Assembly: GCF_003201355.1 (NCBI RefSeq)
Contig: NZ_QICL01000003.1
Span: forward strand, 52,574-116,573
Length of the DNA stretch: 64,000 nucleotides
From: Indolivaga alginatilytica
GTDB taxonomy: Bacteria; Bacteroidota; Bacteroidia; Bacteroidales; Dysgonomonadaceae
Direction: 5' to 3'
This document shows positions 27,669 to 36,033 of the stretch, one piece after another (position 1 is the stretch's first letter; every line of letters starts with the position of its first letter). The notes beneath the pieces were generated by a model, which saw only the letters and a list, made by a program, of their open reading frames with translations, searched no databases and was not told the DNA's origin. Position numbers and translations under genes: made by a program.

Positions 27669-29741
27669 CTATTTGCTTAGAAATTGTTGTAACTCATCGT
27701 TATTGAGATTCTCCACATTGCCGTCAAATGGTAAACGAAATGTACATCCCACTTTCCATTCCGAACAGCCATAGGCTGCCTTTCCCTTCAAAAGTTTTCC
27801 TTTTTTGCAGAGTGGGCATAATACCGCTTCCTCAGGTTTTGGGGTTGTAGTTTTCTCTTCTTTCTTTTCTGCCGGTTCTTTTTTCTTTCGGGGAGAAGAT
27901 TTTTTTGCCGGTTTAATTTCGGGCTCTTTTACTTCTTCTACTTCGATAGATTTTCTCGAATAGTCGTTCCTTACATTCATAACTATTTGAGTTAATAACT
28001 GTTTTAGCTCATCTATGAATATTTTTGTATCGTATTGATTTCTTTCTATTTGGCGAAGTTTATTTTCCCATATACCTGTTAATTCAGCCGATTTGAGTAA
28101 TTCCTCCTGAATAGTTTGTATCAATTGTACTCCTGTAATTGTAGCCAGAAGATTCTTCTTTTCTTTGCGAACATAATTGCGCTTAAACAGGGTTTCTATA
28201 ATGGCAGCACGCGTAGATGGGCGACCTATTCCGTTTTCTTTAAGAGCATCCCGAAGCTCATCATTTTCTACAAATTTTCCGGCAGTCTCCATTGCCCGAA
28301 GTAAGGTTGCCTCGGTATAATATTTAGGTGGAGAAGTCCACTTTTCGGTTAAAGACGGTTCATGCGTTCCGCTTTCCCCTTTCTCGAAAGAAGGAAGTAT
28401 ATTTTCTTCATCTTTATCATTAGTCTCGGAGTCGTCAGCAGAGGAATTATTCGATTGTTTTTCGAAAACAACTCTCCATCCCTGATCTAAGATTTGCTTT
28501 CCTGTTACTTTAAATTCGACTTTCGAAGCTTCCCCCAAGACAGTAGTTGTTGATATTTTACAATTCGGGTAGAATACTGCAATAAAGCGTCTGGTTACCA
28601 TATCGTATACCTTACGTTCATTTTCGGTAAGAGCATTGGCTCTCACTCCCGTTGGGATGATAGCGTGGTGATCGGTTACTTTACTGTTATCGAATACTTT
28701 CTTCGATTTCTTGATTTTAGATGCCAGTATAGGAGCTACCAAATCTTCGTAACCCATCAAACCTTTTAGGGTGGCGGGCACTTTGGGAAATATATCGTCA
28801 CTCAGAAAAGTAGTGTCAACACGAGGGTAAGTGGTGAGCTTTTTCTCATAAAGTGATTGTATAGTTTTCAAGGTATCTTCTGCCGAAAAGGCAAATTTCT
28901 TATTACATTCTACCTGCAATGAGGTAAGATCGAATAATCGGGGAGGCAGTTCTTCACCTGCTTTGATTGTTACATCTGTAACCTCAAAATCGGCCAGCTT
29001 TATTACTTCGAGAAACTGCGCCCCTTCTTCTTCCGTAGTAAATCGCCCTTTAGTTGCCGAAAAGGTAGTGTTTCGATAGATCGTTTTCAATTCCCAATAA
29101 GGCTCAGGCTTGAAGTTTTCGATCTCTAATTGTCTGTTTACGATAAGAGCTAAAGTCGGAGTCTGAACTCTGCCAATAGATAGTACAGATTTGTTCTGAC
29201 CGTATTTTATGGTATATAGCCTTGTTGCATTCATTCCGAGTAACCAATCGCCGATGGCACGCGACAATCCTGCCTCATACAGTTTGTCAAAATCGCTTTG
29301 TTCCTTTAGATTCTGGAAACCTTCACGTATTGCATCCTCGGTAAGGGACGAAATCCAAAGACGTTTAACAGGGCACTTTGCTTGAGCTTTTTGCATTACC
29401 CAGCGTTGGATAAGTTCTCCTTCCTGCCCTGCATCACCGCAGTTGATTATTTCTTCGGCACTTGCGAATAAGGTTTCTATCACCGAGAATTGCTTGGCTA
29501 TTCCCTGATTTTCTATTAGTCTGATACCAAATCGGGGAGGAATCATCGGAAGTAAATCCAATGACCAGCGTTTCCATTGGGGATAATATTCGTGTGGCTC
29601 TTTTAGGGTACAGAAATGCCCGAATGTCCATGTTACTTGGTATCCGTTTCCTTCAAAATACCCGTCTTTCTTATTTTTCGCTCCTAGAACATTGGCTATT
29701 TCTCTGGCTACACTCGGCTTTTCGGCTATACAAACTTTCAT
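27669..29741 (-). CDS. topB: DNA topoisomerase III
   Basis: A type IA topoisomerase of 690 residues. The TOPRIM domain is N-terminal (CIAEKPSVAREIANVLGAKN, then INCGDAGQEGELIQRW). The catalytic tyrosine is in TTYPRVDTTFLSDD at about residue 303. A helical domain follows with ATLLRAMETAGKFV. The C-terminus has a lysine-rich linker and a zinc-ribbon-like segment with four cysteines (CPLCKKGKLLKG ... CSEWKVGC). It relaxes negative supercoils and decatenates DNA. In Bacteroidota topB is both a core gene and a frequent passenger on conjugative elements; this copy has no element genes nearby, so I treat it as the core copy. Confidence 0.93.
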   Translation of the reverse strand: MKVCIAEKPSVAREIANVLGAKNKKDGYFEGNGYQVTWTFGHFCTLKEPHEYYPQWKRWSLDLLPMIPPRFGIRLIENQGIAKQFSVIETLFASAEEIINCGDAGQEGELIQRWVMQKAQAKCPVKRLWISSLTEDAIREGFQNLKEQSDFDKLYEAGLSRAIGDWLLGMNATRLYTIKYGQNKSVLSIGRVQTPTLALIVNRQLEIENFKPEPYWELKTIYRNTTFSATKGRFTTEEEGAQFLEVIKLADFEVTDVTIKAGEELPPRLFDLTSLQVECNKKFAFSAEDTLKTIQSLYEKKLTTYPRVDTTFLSDDIFPKVPATLKGLMGYEDLVAPILASKIKKSKKVFDNSKVTDHHAIIPTGVRANALTENERKVYDMVTRRFIAVFYPNCKISTTTVLGEASKVEFKVTGKQILDQGWRVVFEKQSNNSSADDSETNDKDEENILPSFEKGESGTHEPSLTEKWTSPPKYYTEATLLRAMETAGKFVENDELRDALKENGIGRPSTRAAIIETLFKRNYVRKEKKNLLATITGVQLIQTIQEELLKSAELTGIWENKLRQIERNQYDTKIFIDELKQLLTQIVMNVRNDYSRKSIEVEEVKEPEIKPAKKSSPRKKKEPAEKKEEKTTTPKPEEAVLCPLCKKGKLLKGKAAYGCSEWKVGCTFRLPFDGNVENLNNDELQQFLSK

Positions 29742-29809
29742 ATTAAAGAAGCATGTCTGCGATAATTCAAACAGACATGCTGTGCATATTTTATTTTTAT
29801 TTTGTGATG

Positions 29810-29822
29810 AGGTCTCAGACCT
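29810..29822. repeat. GGTCTNAGACC palindrome downstream of panB
   Basis: AGGTCTCAGACCT lies about 30 bp past the panB stop. A related, degenerate AAGGTATAAGCCTTA follows at 29838-29852 and touches the stop codon. The pair occupies nearly the whole spacer to topB. Confidence 0.6.
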
Positions 29823-29850
29823 TTTTATTATTTGCTAAAAGGTATAAGCC

Positions 29851-30669
29851 TTAATAAGATTCTTTTTCATTCGGGAAATCAGATTCCTTCACGTCTTTTA
29901 TATACGATTGTACGGCTTGGCTCATCATGGTATGAAGATCGGCATAGCGACGAAGAAATTTTGGAGAAAAGTCTTTATTGATACCCAGCATGTCATGAAT
30001 AACTAATACCTGTCCGTCAACGCCTCCTCCCGCTCCGATGCCTATCATAGGAATCGCCAATTCTTTAGCTACCTGTTCTGCTAATGTTGCAGGAATCTTC
30101 TCCAGCACAATTCCAAAACATCCGACTTCCTGTAGAAGTGTAGCATCTGCCATCAGTTTATCGGCTTCGGCTCCGTCTTTGGCACGTACAGCATAAGTTC
30201 CGTATTTATTAATTGACTGAGGCATTAATCCCAAGTGTCCCATAACAGGAATACCTGCATCTATTATTTTTTTTATGTCCGCAATTATTTCTTTGCCTCC
30301 TTCTATCTTTAAAGCATCGGCTCCGGTTTCTTTCATCACTCTGATAGCTGCTTCTAAGGAAAGTGTCGGATTGCCCGAGCAACTGCCGAATGGCATATCA
30401 ACGATAACCAAAGCGCGCTTTACGCCGTTTACTACCGATTTGCCATGATAAATCATCTGATCGAGAGTCATAGGTAGTGTAGTCGTATTCCCTGCCATCA
30501 CATTGGATGCAGAATCGCCTACCAAAATGACATCCATACCTGCCTGATCTACTATCGAAGCCATAGAATAATCATATGCCGTAAGCATTGAGATTTTTTC
30601 GCCTCTTTGCTTCATTTCCTGCAAACGATGAGTCGTTACTTTGCGGTTATCTTCTGTATAAGTTGACAT
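29851..30669 (-). CDS. panB: 3-methyl-2-oxobutanoate hydroxymethyltransferase (ketopantoate synthase)
   Basis: 272 residues, the normal length. Signature segments are [80 protein letters not shown] and the final LRRYADL. It adds a hydroxymethyl group from methylene-tetrahydrofolate to 2-oxoisovalerate, the first committed step to pantothenate and CoA. It is flanked on both sides by GGTCTNAGACC palindromes. No other pan gene is near. Confidence 0.97.
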   Translation of the reverse strand: MSTYTEDNRKVTTHRLQEMKQRGEKISMLTAYDYSMASIVDQAGMDVILVGDSASNVMAGNTTTLPMTLDQMIYHGKSVVNGVKRALVIVDMPFGSCSGNPTLSLEAAIRVMKETGADALKIEGGKEIIADIKKIIDAGIPVMGHLGLMPQSINKYGTYAVRAKDGAEADKLMADATLLQEVGCFGIVLEKIPATLAEQVAKELAIPMIGIGAGGGVDGQVLVIHDMLGINKDFSPKFLRRYADLHTMMSQAVQSYIKDVKESDFPNEKESY

Positions 30670-30752
30670 AGTTTTAAGTAAAAGTTAGAACTTAATTTGG
30701 TATCTTAAAATAATAACTGACAATCACAGTTATACTTAAGATTGATAATAAA

Positions 30753-30917
30753 AAGGTACGAGACCTTTATTGATATTATTAGCTTTGCAAATGTATAAAA
30801 AGCAAACGGTAATCAGTATCATAAGTAACGCTAAATATTTAATGCGATGTTTTATCGGCATAATAACTGCCTGTAGTTATTATGCCTAGCCAAAGCAACA
30901 AAAAGGTCTGAGACCTT
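30753..30917. repeat. Composite dispersed element upstream of panB
   Basis: AAGGTACGAGACCTT (30753-30767) and AAGGTCTGAGACCTT (30903-30917) flank about 135 bp. Its right half follows the family plan (AAATATTTAATG, hairpin GCATAATAAC ... GTTATTATGC, then CCAAAGCAACAAAAA). The central hairpin differs from the 16-kb and 52-kb copies. The 309-bp spacer 30670-30978 contains this element and the terminator below, and no gene. Confidence 0.7.
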
Positions 30918-30921
30918 AAAT

Positions 30922-30958
30922 CAAAAAAGCTGTACTAATCAGTTAGTACAGCTTTTTG
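30922..30958 (-). terminator. Terminator of the FadL-type gene
   Basis: The stem AAAAAGCTGTACTAA-CTG-TTAGTACAGCTTTTT is near perfect, with T and A runs on its outer ends. It begins 21 bp past the stop. Confidence 0.9.
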
Positions 30959-30978
30959 ATATATTATATCTTTTGTTC

Positions 30979-32541
30979 TTAGAATCTATAACCAAAAGTA
31001 AGTAATCCGCTGAATAGATTTGTTTTAAGTTCAGCTTTGTCTGAGCCGGCAAAGCTATACAAATCGTCAGTACGACTATTCATTACAAATGCCACATCGG
31101 TGTAGAAATGAGGTGTAAACCTGTAACCGAGCCCGTAAGTGAAATAGTTAGCGTCTCCTACTAGCGAAAAGTGAGTTATAGTTCCTGCAGTAAGAGCGGT
31201 GTGTGTACCGTCTGCACTACCATTTACAAGAATATCTTTAACCGGACTTTGTTGCCACATGTAACCTACACGTCCCGAAAATTGAGGAGTAATACGAAAC
31301 TCAGCACCTAAGCGTAAAGTTGATGAATTACGGAAAGACTCTTTAATATCTTGGTTTTCTTCAAAAGCGAAGCCATTTACGTCCTGAAAATTCATACGTC
31401 CATAGTTGGTAAGCTCATAGTCTGCACTTATTATCGCTCTTTTAGCAATAACTCCTGCTAAACTGAATACCCACTTATCCGGTGTGCGGAATTTATAATC
31501 TGTAAAAACAAGCCCTTCTTCACGTCTCGAAGAAACATTAGGTCTTCCATTGAAAGCATCCATAAGCACAGTATATGAATCAGTCATATTATACCATGTC
31601 GGAGAGTGATAGGCAGCCCCGATTCTTAATTCCTGAATTGGTTTGAAGATAAGCCCGGCTTTTACCTGCCAGCCTGATCCATCTGTTCTCAATTGATTTT
31701 CCATATCGTACTCATGTTTGGGAATATTGCTTGCATCTTCATAAAATGCTTCGCTGTAAAGTGACGATATATTATAACTAAGGTCTGTTACAGAAATTGT
31801 AAGACCTGCACTAACCATATCTGCAAAAGTAGTACCCATATTAAAATCGTAAGAATCTACAGATCCTCTTTCGAATACATGCAGGTAATTATCAATAGTG
31901 GGATCTTCCATTTTGGTTAAAACCGATTCATACTGCCTTCCTCCTGATTTGGGTGTTATCATTCCTGTATTAAAAGCAAGGGCTCCCAGCCAATATACAG
32001 ATGGTCTGTCGAAGAACGGTTCCTGAGCTAATTCCAAGTCTGTTGAAGGTATACCTCTGTTTCCATCGAAACGATTTACGCGGTCTGCAATATATCTGGT
32101 TTGGGATTCGTCTACAAAGTGCCCGTTCATCGTGTATTTACGATCAAATGATTGCACACGGTTGTAAGAGAAACCGAAATTAATGAGAGGAGCAACATCG
32201 CTATGTAGAGGAACTGTTCCTACGAATGCAAAATTATCAAAACTGAATTTGAATCTGCTATCATTAGTTCTACTGTCATACAAGTCTGTTCTGGTTCTAG
32301 TGTTGGCAAAATTCATTGTTGTTACTATCTCCGATGTCGTATACACACCTATTCCCGCCGGATTGATTGCAATCCCCGAAATATCACCTCCTAGAGCACC
32401 AAAGGCACCCCCCATTGCAACAGACCGAGCTGTTCCCTTCAATCCTGTATAAGATAAATTGAAAGCATCCATCTCTCCTTGTGCCAGTGCAGATCCTATG
32501 AAAGAAGTGGAAAGTAAAGCAAGAATAAAAATACGTTTCAT
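30979..32541 (-). CDS. OmpP1/FadL-type outer-membrane protein
   Basis: 520 residues with a signal peptide (KRIFILALLSTSFIGSALAQ). The mature start (LSYTGLKGTARSVAMGGAFG ... AINPAGIGVY) matches the FadL/TodX hatch region. The rest alternates beta strands, and it ends in aromatic strand F...GYRF. Such proteins form outer-membrane channels for hydrophobic compounds. The substrate cannot be told. It has its own terminator, and the gene upstream encodes a secreted low-complexity protein. Confidence 0.88.
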   Translation of the reverse strand: MKRIFILALLSTSFIGSALAQGEMDAFNLSYTGLKGTARSVAMGGAFGALGGDISGIAINPAGIGVYTTSEIVTTMNFANTRTRTDLYDSRTNDSRFKFSFDNFAFVGTVPLHSDVAPLINFGFSYNRVQSFDRKYTMNGHFVDESQTRYIADRVNRFDGNRGIPSTDLELAQEPFFDRPSVYWLGALAFNTGMITPKSGGRQYESVLTKMEDPTIDNYLHVFERGSVDSYDFNMGTTFADMVSAGLTISVTDLSYNISSLYSEAFYEDASNIPKHEYDMENQLRTDGSGWQVKAGLIFKPIQELRIGAAYHSPTWYNMTDSYTVLMDAFNGRPNVSSRREEGLVFTDYKFRTPDKWVFSLAGVIAKRAIISADYELTNYGRMNFQDVNGFAFEENQDIKESFRNSSTLRLGAEFRITPQFSGRVGYMWQQSPVKDILVNGSADGTHTALTAGTITHFSLVGDANYFTYGLGYRFTPHFYTDVAFVMNSRTDDLYSFAGSDKAELKTNLFSGLLTFGYRF

Positions 32542-32560
32542 AGTTATTGTTTTTATTTCT

Positions 32561-32602
32561 AAAAAAAAGCTATTTTAGTTTAAACAGCTAAAATAGCTTT
32601 TT
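32561..32602 (-). terminator. Terminator of the Gly-rich protein gene
   Basis: AAAAAGCTATTTTAG / CTAAAATAGCTTTTTT forms a long stem with a short loop (TTTAAA region), and a T run lies on the minus strand. It ends 31 bp past the stop. Confidence 0.88.
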
Positions 32603-32632
32603 GTTTGTATTCAATATTGTTTTGTTTCAATT

Positions 32633-34033
32633 TTATCTACGTCCGCCGCCACTACGACCACCGCCGCCTGAAGAACGTGCACCTCCGCCACCGCCTGATG
32701 GACGGCTACCGCCGGAAGATGATCTTTGTACCGATGATCCGGACGATCTGTTGGATGAGCTTCCCGTATTGAAGTTTCTGTTGCTATTATTAGTCGCAGG
32801 TCTTGCATTTGTTCCCGAAGATCTGTTTGTTGAAGACCCTTGGTTGCTTACAGCACCTCCTCTGTTATTCGTAGTAGCTCCACCCCTGTTATTGGTAGTT
32901 GCACCACCTCTGTTTGTTGTGCTGCCTGTTGTATTTCTTGTTGGCGAATTAGTTACAATTCTGCCGGTATTTGGATTGTAAGTAGCGTCTCTGTTAACAG
33001 ATGTTCTGCCGGAAGCAGATCCGCCTCTTCCTGTTGTACCATTGTTAGTTGCAGGTCTGGTGTTTACCCCTGATTCTCTGGTCGAAGTACGTCCCGAATT
33101 ATCTCTGGTAGTGCTACCGCGTGTACCTTCATATCTTCCGGTTCCGGTGCGGGTAGAGTTATCTCTTCCGGTTGAGGTACGTCCTCCTCCCGTTGCTTCT
33201 CTTCCTGATGCAGAACCACGTCCTGTAGTAGCATCTCTACCTGATGCAGAGCCACGTCCTCCGGTTGCATCTCTGGCTGAAGAGTTACGGTTGTTGTTTC
33301 TTCCTCCGGCAGCTGAGCCTCTGTTGCCGTTATTCCGTCCGGTAGTTCTGCCGGGTCGGTTATTGGTCATCCTCGGGCCACGACCCCAGCCGCCACCCCA
33401 GCCGCCGCCCCAACCGGGACCCCACATACCACCGCCCCAACCGGGACCCCACATACCACCGCCCCAACCGGGACCCCACATGCCACCGCCCCAGCCCATA
33501 CCCCACATACCGCCGCCCCACATGCCGCCCATGCCCCAGCCCATGCCCCAACCGGGACCCATGCCCCAGGGACGCATACCCCAGCCCATGCCCATACCCA
33601 TGTTCCAGCCCCAGTTATTCCAAGGGTCGTTCCAAGGGTCATTTCTCCAAGCCATGCTAGTGGTTAGGTTATTGGCGTTGTGGTCGTCAAAAGAACCGTT
33701 CAGGATAAAGACATTGATGTTGTCATCGCTTGATATTCTTACGCTATTGGGATCTTCGTATCTTAGGTTGAACGGGTTGGTATCTTCTTCCCAGTTTATA
33801 TTGGCATTGCTATTTTCATCAACATCTATTGAAACATCTCCTCTGGTGGAAATATTCACATTATTATTGGCGTTCTCTATATAAACTCTTGTCGGTTGCT
33901 GAGTTGTATTGGATTGTGAATTCCTGTTTTGTCTTCTGGTAGGAGATGATCCGTAGATGTCATCACCCCAATTTTGAGAGAAACTCACTAATGGCAACAA
34001 CGCTGCTAATAATAACAATTTACTCCTTTTCAT
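32633..34033 (-). CDS. Secreted low-complexity protein with Gly-Met-Trp repeats and Ser/Arg/Gly tail
   Basis: 466 residues with a signal peptide (RSKLLLLAALLPLVSFSQ). Residues about 50-125 are an acidic, Asn-rich part that alternates like a small beta domain (VYIENANNNVNISTRGDVSI). Residues about 138-220 are built of Gly, Met, Trp and Pro, with a 9-residue unit (GGGMWGPGW) in three perfect tandem copies. The remaining 240 residues are Asn/Thr/Arg/Ser/Gly-rich with repeats of the GGRGSASGRD type and a polybasic end. The DNA is far more GC-rich than the neighbours. No known domain is recognised; I infer an envelope-associated or extracellular disordered protein. A proline-rich antisense frame is a by-product. 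Confidence 0.75.
   Translation of the reverse strand: MKRSKLLLLAALLPLVSFSQNWGDDIYGSSPTRRQNRNSQSNTTQQPTRVYIENANNNVNISTRGDVSIDVDENSNANINWEEDTNPFNLRYEDPNSVRISSDDNINVFILNGSFDDHNANNLTTSMAWRNDPWNDPWNNWGWNMGMGMGWGMRPWGMGPGWGMGWGMGGMWGGGMWGMGWGGGMWGPGWGGGMWGPGWGGGMWGPGWGGGWGGGWGRGPRMTNNRPGRTTGRNNGNRGSAAGGRNNNRNSSARDATGGRGSASGRDATTGRGSASGREATGGGRTSTGRDNSTRTGTGRYEGTRGSTTRDNSGRTSTRESGVNTRPATNNGTTGRGGSASGRTSVNRDATYNPNTGRIVTNSPTRNTTGSTTNRGGATTNNRGGATTNNRGGAVSNQGSSTNRSSGTNARPATNNSNRNFNTGSSSNRSSGSSVQRSSSGGSRPSGGGGGARSSGGGGRSGGGRR
33405..33485 (-). repeat. 27-bp tandem repeat, three copies
   Basis: Three consecutive 27-bp units, almost the same, each encoding GGGMWGPGW on the minus strand. A single A to G change distinguishes the last unit. 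Copy number could vary between strains. Confidence 0.85.
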
Positions 34034-34520
34034 TATTTTATCTCCTCTCTAATTATATAAGTTCGATTCAATTTTTTACTCATTTATTCTTAGACTAGCT
34101 AAACTACTAAATGGTTTAATAGACACTTTAATAAAATCTATTTTTTTTCATTACAAAGATGCAAAAAATAAGACTCTGTTGCTCGTGATATCCTTAACAA
34201 ATCTAAAAACGAAAATCGCATTTATCAGGTCTACGCTCAATCGGATGAATCCTAAACATTTGAACTTTAATGTTTGTTCTGGAAAAATGCAATTCTTTTT
34301 GTAAAGAAACAAAATTTTATAAAAAAGTAAGGGAATAATCGACAATAAAAAAAGCTGAAAAGCAAGAATGTTAGAAACTTATTGAAGTAAAAACTATATT
34401 TTTGTTGAAAATAACAAGAAGAGCTAATTATATACGTCTATGTGACCGGATAATATTGAAGCAGGATGTTCTTGTTTTGTGTGAAAAAGATTATTTATGA
34501 TATATAAAAAAAGTGATAAG
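34034..34520. other. Gene-free spacer between the Gly-rich gene and prmA
   Basis: 487 bp, very AT-rich, separating divergent genes. A 64-codon minus-strand ORF (34151-34345) shows no signal or recognisable composition and is rejected. It must hold the two promoters, but no convincing pair is visible. The dispersed palindromes found in other long spacers are absent here. Confidence 0.5.
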
Positions 34521-35372
34521 ATGAATTATATTGAAGCGGTGTTTCTTTGCAATCCTCATAGTGAAATTATAACAGAAGTATTATCTGCCGAACTAGCGGA
34601 TATTGGTTTCGAGAGTTTTGTAGATACTGAAACAGGGTCAACTGCTTATATTCAAGAGAGTCTTTACAATAAAGAGGCGATAGATTTGGTGTTGGAAAAT
34701 TTCCCGTTGGAGTCGAAAATAACTTATACTGTTAGTTTGATTGAAGGTAGAGATTGGAATGAAGAATGGGAAAAAAATTACTTTAAACCTCTTATCATAG
34801 ATGACAGGTGTATCATACAAAGTACATTTCATAACGAACCGGCTTCTTATGAATATAATATATACATCGATCCTAAAATGGCTTTTGGTACAGGGCATCA
34901 CCAGACTACGGAATTGATGATTCGTGAAATTTTGAATATGGATTTTACCGGTAAATCGGTTTTAGACATGGGCTGTGGAACTGCTATTTTAGGTATCCTC
35001 GCTTCAATGAGAGGTGCTGATCCTATTCTGGCTATAGATATTGACGAATGGGCATATGATAATGCAAAAGAAAATCTCGATTTAAATAAAGTCTCTAACA
35101 TTGATGTTCAAATCGGAGGTGCTGATCTATTGACGGGAGCTCAGACATTTGATGTTATACTGGCAAATATCAATCGGAATATTCTGCTGAATGATATACA
35201 TGTGTACGCATCTGTATTGAATCCTGAGGGTATATTATTTATGAGTGGTTTTTATACGGAAGATATTCCCGCTTTAACTGACGAATGTAATAAACATGGT
35301 TTGACCTTCGTCCATTCTAATAACAAGGATAATTGGGCGAATGTGAAATTTATAAAGAAAGGACTGGTTTAA
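34521..35372 (+). CDS. prmA: Ribosomal protein L11 methyltransferase
   Basis: 283 residues from the Met at 34521 (NYIEAVFLC matches the family start); an in-frame ATG at 34497 would add eight residues. The motif KMAFGTGHHQTTELM precedes the SAM-binding motif VLDMGCGTAILGILAS, and the catalytic-region motif is VILANINRNIL. It trimethylates amino groups of ribosomal protein L11. The terminator begins before the stop codon, so the last codons are part of the hairpin. Confidence 0.93.
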   Translation: MNYIEAVFLCNPHSEIITEVLSAELADIGFESFVDTETGSTAYIQESLYNKEAIDLVLENFPLESKITYTVSLIEGRDWNEEWEKNYFKPLIIDDRCIIQSTFHNEPASYEYNIYIDPKMAFGTGHHQTTELMIREILNMDFTGKSVLDMGCGTAILGILASMRGADPILAIDIDEWAYDNAKENLDLNKVSNIDVQIGGADLLTGAQTFDVILANINRNILLNDIHVYASVLNPEGILFMSGFYTEDIPALTDECNKHGLTFVHSNNKDNWANVKFIKKGLV

Positions 35373-35384
35373 CCAGTCCTTTTC
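35358..35384 (+). terminator. prmA terminator overlapping the stop codon
   Basis: AAAGGACTGG-TTTA-CCAGTCCTTTT is a tight stem with its loop over the TAA stop. A T run follows. Confidence 0.88.
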
Positions 35385-35402
35385 TATTATTTATTTTAAA
35401 TC

Positions 35403-35837
35403 TTAATAATTTATCGGATAGTTGGGATTTATATTCGGATTGGGAGCTTCTTCCACCGAGATAATACTATCTACAATGAAACGGGTATAACCTCTCCATG
35501 GTAAAGAACCGAAATATTCCTTGTAGTGTAGTTTTACGTTTTGTCCGGTCAGATTCATAAGCCTCTGAGCTAATTCTTTGTTTTCGATAGAGAATTCAAA
35601 TTCGTTAGATTGCAGACCGCCTACAGTTCCTGTCTTTATACCGGTCTGTATTAGTTTTCCTTCATATGTTTTGAATATGATTCCCTTGTGCATTACGTAA
35701 TTAAGCTGTCCGGCTTTTACACTGCTGCTGGCAAAAGGAAAGTAAAAGTATGCAATTACGCCTCCTATTACTAATATGATAACGACAATAAATATTTTAG
35801 TAAATGTTTTTTTCCACGAGCCGGTTGTTGTTCCCAT
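35403..35837 (-). CDS. Conserved hypothetical single-pass membrane protein
   Basis: 144 residues. One N-terminal membrane helix (FTKIFIVVIILVIGGVIAYF) is followed by a soluble domain of about 110 residues with KTYEGKLIQTGIKTGTVGG. Similar Bacteroidota proteins have been labelled 6-phosphogluconate dehydrogenase, but no cofactor-binding motif or catalytic residue of that enzyme is present and the protein is far too short. It is convergent with prmA and 194 bp downstream of porW. It is probably a periplasm-facing anchored protein of unknown role. Confidence 0.78.
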   Translation of the reverse strand: MGTTTGSWKKTFTKIFIVVIILVIGGVIAYFYFPFASSSVKAGQLNYVMHKGIIFKTYEGKLIQTGIKTGTVGGLQSNEFEFSIENKELAQRLMNLTGQNVKLHYKEYFGSLPWRGYTRFIVDSIISVEEAPNPNINPNYPINY

Positions 35838-35923
35838 CTTTCTTGTTTTGTTAGTTATTTTTATTGATTAACATCGGGTGAGTTCTATTTGTTTATCTTA
35901 CTTGGATATTTACAGGAATTTCA

Positions 35924-36033
35924 ACTATTTAATGCTATGTTTTATTTGTAGGGGCAGACCTATGTGTCTGTCCTTTGTGGGTGAACACATAGGTTCACCC
36001 CTACACCAAAGTAATAAAAAGATATGAGACCTT
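35924..36033. repeat. Composite dispersed element with a 55-bp inverted-repeat centre
   Basis: The flanks follow the family plan (TTAATGCTATGTTTTATTTG ... CCAAAGTAATAAAA, then AAGATATGAGACCTT). The centre is an imperfect inverted repeat starting GTAGGGGCAGACCTATGTGT and ending ACACATAGGTTCACCCCTAC. The last box touches the porW stop codon. Confidence 0.75.

Noticed and set aside
33042-33884. 280-codon proline-rich ORF on the plus strand
   Set aside because: It is the antisense frame of the Gly/Met/Trp-rich gene; the PPQPGPH repeats simply mirror the tandem repeat, and it has no signal or domain.
35403-35837. Annotation of this gene as 6-phosphogluconate dehydrogenase
   Set aside because: It is a 144-residue single-helix membrane protein with no NADP-binding or catalytic motif of that enzyme.
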